A program made the position numbers and the translations under genes. Source: Microcaldota archaeon (GTDB taxonomy: Archaea > B1Sed10-29 > B47-G15). Taken from it: a stretch of 46,108 nucleotides of DNA. The notes beneath the pieces are model-generated. The model had not been told where the DNA came from. It saw only the letters and a list, made by a program, of their open reading frames with translations, and did no database searches. Below, one piece after another: positions 43,996-46,108 of the stretch. The first letter of the stretch is position 1; every line of letters begins with the position of its first letter. Where the stretch lies: positions 1 through 46,108 of the forward strand of contig QMVG01000006.1 of assembly GCA_003660975.1 (NCBI GenBank), read 5' to 3'.

Positions 43996-44793
43996 GTGGA
44001 GAGCATTCTGCGGATCAACAACATCGAGGTGAGATATCATGAGGTGATCCTGGTGCTGAAGGGGGTCTCCATCGAGGTCCCTGAGAGGGGAATAGTGGCC
44101 CTTCTGGGGGCCAACGGGGCGGGGAAGAGCACCACCCTCAAGGCGGTATCCGGGCTGCTGAAGCACGAGGACGGGAAGGTGACCGACGGGAGCATCGAGT
44201 TCATGGGCGAGCGGATAGACAAGCTCGACGCGGAGGAGATCTCCAAGCGGGGGATAATTCAGATCATTGAGGGGAGGCGGGTCTTCGAGCACCTCACTGT
44301 GGAGGAGAACCTCCTGGTGGGCGCCCACCTCCGCTCCAAGGGGCGGAAGGAGAGGCTCGAGATGGTTTATCACTACTTCCCCCGGCTGAAGCAGATCAGG
44401 AAGGTGCTGGCCGGTTTCATCAGCGGGGGAGAGCAACAGATGCTGGTGATCGGAAGGGCCCTGATGGCCCAGCCCAAGCTGATGCTGCTCGATGAGCCCT
44501 CCATGGGACTTGCTCCCCTCCTGATAAAAGAGATCTTCGATATCATCATGAGGCTGAACAAGGAGGAGAAGATACCGATCCTCTTAGTGGAACAGAACGT
44601 AAAGCTTGCCTTGACGGTGGCCCCTTACGCCTATGTGCTGGAGAACGGCAGGATCGTGATGGACGATACCGCCGAGAAGCTTAAGCAGAACCCCGACATC
44701 AGGGACTTCTACCTGGGCCTCACCGACCTGGGAGAGCGGAAGAGCTTCCGCCAGGTGAAGCATTACAAGAGGCGAAAGAGATGGCTGACCTAA
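43996..44793 (+). CDS. ABC transporter ATP-binding protein, LivF family (second cluster)
   Basis: 265 residues from the GTG at 43996, which has GGAGGTGAGG just upstream; the frame is open back to a TTG at 43951 without such a site. Walker A GANGAGKST, signature ISGGEQQML, Walker B LMLLDEPSMGL, then VEQNVKLAL. It carries a C-terminal extension ending in HYKRRKRW, matching the basic-aromatic tail of the LivF at 14984. Confidence 0.87.
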   Translation: MESILRINNIEVRYHEVILVLKGVSIEVPERGIVALLGANGAGKSTTLKAVSGLLKHEDGKVTDGSIEFMGERIDKLDAEEISKRGIIQIIEGRRVFEHLTVEENLLVGAHLRSKGRKERLEMVYHYFPRLKQIRKVLAGFISGGEQQMLVIGRALMAQPKLMLLDEPSMGLAPLLIKEIFDIIMRLNKEEKIPILLVEQNVKLALTVAPYAYVLENGRIVMDDTAEKLKQNPDIRDFYLGLTDLGERKSFRQVKHYKRRKRWLT

Positions 44794-44811
44794 GAGGGAA
44801 GGAGGTTAGCT

Positions 44812-45378
44812 ATGCGTAGGGTTTTGACGATATGGCTTATTTTGGCCTTTGCGGTAACGGCGATCGTCGGGTGTCAGGCGTTCATGGCCAAACCGAAGAC
44901 CCCGGTGATTAAACTGAACCGGGTCGAGGTGGCCCACTACTGGAAGTTCTTCCTGGAACCCAAAAAGAAGAGGGGGAGCACCCTCGATCTCGCCTTCATC
45001 TTCGATATTACCAACCCGAACACTTATAAGGTGATGCTCGACGAGTTCAGGTTCACCGTGGCCTTCGAGGGGATAGAACTGAGCACCCCCATCGTCTATG
45101 AGGACGTTTACATCCCCGGGAAGACCACCAGCCAGTTGCGGGTCCACGTGGCCCTGGACGCCTACACCGCGCTCTTGGCCCTGCTCGTGCCCGCGGGGAA
45201 CGTGCAGGCTTGGAAGAAAATGGGGACGAAACCCCCAGCGCTCCTGAAGAAGTGGTGGGAGGGAATCCAGGACTTCTCCTTTCCCATCGAGGTGAGGAAC
45301 GGGGTGGCCAAGTTCTCCACACCTAAAGGGGAGATAATCGCCCCCTTCAAGGGGGTCTTTCCGAAGAAAAAGAAGTAA
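44812..45378 (+). CDS. LEA14-like (WHy domain) lipoprotein
   Basis: 188 residues. The N-terminus has a lipoprotein signal (hydrophobic core, then AIVGCQ with the acylated cysteine at about residue 21). The body reads like a LEA type 2 domain: a long beta region with FIFDITNPNTYKVMLDEFRFTVAFEG. Such proteins sit on the outer or inner membrane facing the periplasm; function unknown. It follows livF by 18 bases in the same direction, so it may belong to the import system. Ends in KKKK. Confidence 0.65.
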   Translation: MRRVLTIWLILAFAVTAIVGCQAFMAKPKTPVIKLNRVEVAHYWKFFLEPKKKRGSTLDLAFIFDITNPNTYKVMLDEFRFTVAFEGIELSTPIVYEDVYIPGKTTSQLRVHVALDAYTALLALLVPAGNVQAWKKMGTKPPALLKKWWEGIQDFSFPIEVRNGVAKFSTPKGEIIAPFKGVFPKKKK

Positions 45379-45385
45379 TCCTATT

Positions 45386-45410
45386 TTGGGGGGGCCATGC
45401 GCCCCCCCAA
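45386..45410. other. Strong G/C hairpin between two genes
   Basis: TTGGGGGGGC and GCCCCCCCAA form a perfect 10-bp stem around the loop CATGC. No T-run follows on either strand, so it is not a standard intrinsic terminator. It may separate the transport operon from the ligase gene or affect mRNA stability. Confidence 0.5.
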
Positions 45411-45422
45411 TGAGAGGTCACG

Positions 45423-46108
45423 ATGGAGAAGGTGAACAGGAAGAGGGGGTATTTTCGGGAGGAACTGGAGACGATGTCCCCTGAGGAGCGGGAGGAGTAC
45501 CGGGCCAGGAAGCTGCGGGAGATCGTGGACCATGCCTGGAGGAATTCCCCTGCCTTTCGGCAAAGGATGGAGGAAGGGGGGCTCAAGCCCGAGGACATAA
45601 AGACCACCGCGGATTTGGAGAAGCTCCCCATCCTGAAGAAGGCAGATCTGGTCGAACTCCAGAAGAGGGACCTTCCCTTCGGGGGCCTTACGGCCACCCC
45701 CCCCGAGAGGGTGCGGCGGATATGCATCTCCCCTGGTCCCATCTACGAGCCATGGGATTACGAGTATGAGGACATCCGCTGGACACAGGCCTTCTATGCC
45801 CTGGGGATAAGGCCTGGGGATATAATCCAGAACACCTTTAGCTATCACATGGTCATTTTTGCCCACTGGCTTGATGAGGCGGCAAGGCAGCTCGGCTGCA
45901 CCATCATCCCCATGGGCGGGGGAAATACCGAGACCCAGGTGAAGGTGATGAAGGAACTGAAGAGCACCGCCTTCCTGGGCACCCCGAGTTTTCTGCTGAG
46001 CATAGGGGAGAGGGCGAGGGAAATGGGGGTAGACCCGAAGGAGGACTTCTCCTTAGAGGTTGCCTTCGTGGCCGCGGAGATGCTCCCAGAGTCACTGCGT
46101 CAGAGGCT
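45423..46108 (+). CDS. Phenylacetate-CoA ligase (PaaK)-family protein, 3' end outside window
   Basis: Open from the ATG at 45423 (GAGAGG upstream) to the window end, 228 codons. The N-terminal REIVDHAWRNSPAFRQRM and LPILKKADLVELQ are typical of PaaK. At the place of the usual SSGTTGKPT P-loop it reads RICISPGPIYEPW, so the ATP loop is degenerate, as I recall for one Desulfobacterota-type subfamily. GIRPGDIIQNTFSYHM and FLGTPSFLLSIGE follow. It may activate aryl or dicarboxylic acids or use another donor; activity uncertain. Confidence 0.8.
   Translation, partial: MEKVNRKRGYFREELETMSPEEREEYRARKLREIVDHAWRNSPAFRQRMEEGGLKPEDIKTTADLEKLPILKKADLVELQKRDLPFGGLTATPPERVRRICISPGPIYEPWDYEYEDIRWTQAFYALGIRPGDIIQNTFSYHMVIFAHWLDEAARQLGCTIIPMGGGNTETQVKVMKELKSTAFLGTPSFLLSIGERAREMGVDPKEDFSLEVAFVAAEMLPESLRQR

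Overview
The window is bacterial: it has a class II tRNA-Leu with encoded CCA, sigma70- and sigma54-type promoters, and dense operons with short ATGA/GTGA overlaps. Gene content (ATP-dependent benzoyl-CoA reductase, methylmalonyl-CoA mutase set, two branched-chain-type ABC importers each packed with a long-chain-type acyl-CoA ligase) points to a strict or facultative anaerobe that lives on aromatic and other carboxylic acids. A Desulfobacterota-like (former Deltaproteobacteria) host is my best guess from gene combinations only. Heavy AGG/AGA and ATA codon use would fit a thermophile. Neither point can be settled here.

Layout: (1) 1-2063, G+C-rich: the end of a DapA-family aldolase and a nicotinate phosphoribosyltransferase. 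(2) 2071-2198: tRNA-Leu(CAA) with its own promoter. (3) About 2200-28857: a visibly A+T-richer block (near 40-48 % G+C in sampled lines, against 60-65 % outside). It carries a self-contained anaerobic benzoate pathway. A first operon (2427-9364) encodes a Bzd/Azoarcus-type class I benzoyl-CoA reductase in the order N-O-P-Q, a multi-cluster Fe-S protein and an aryl/acyl-CoA ligase. A second (9577-16594) encodes a long-chain-type acyl-CoA ligase and LivKHMFG. A scar region (16595-18202) holds a transposase fossil, a minus-strand ferredoxin and decayed ORFs. A third operon (18203-25639) encodes Oah-, thiolase-, SDR-, Dch- and Had-like enzymes plus a dual hot-dog protein, a transglutaminase-like protein, a thioesterase and a ubiX pseudogene. 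The block closes with a GAF-PAS histidine kinase and an NtrC-type regulator (25712-28807). (4) 28877-29917: a G+C-rich radical SAM gene. (5) 30224-37612: an operon for methylmalonyl-CoA metabolism. (6) 37888-44793: a second liv-fadD cluster, then a lipoprotein and the start of a PaaK-like ligase cut by the window edge.

How it fits together: the island can in principle import an aromatic acid, activate it, reduce benzoyl-CoA to the dienoyl-CoA with ATP and ferredoxin, and run Dch, Had, Oah, 3-hydroxyacyl-CoA dehydrogenase and thiolase down to glutaryl-CoA and acetyl-CoA. Two near-identical sigma54 promoters (2365, 9525), each with a similar inverted repeat 75-130 bp upstream, lie before the first two operons. 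The only sigma54 activator in the window is in the same island. The island's right edge carries an imperfect 18-bp copy of the tRNA-Leu 3' end, so it may have arrived by integration at that tRNA, although no integrase remains. The G+C-rich operons to the right share a different palindromic operator (TTACAGTTTACGTAAA core), so they appear to form a separate regulon.
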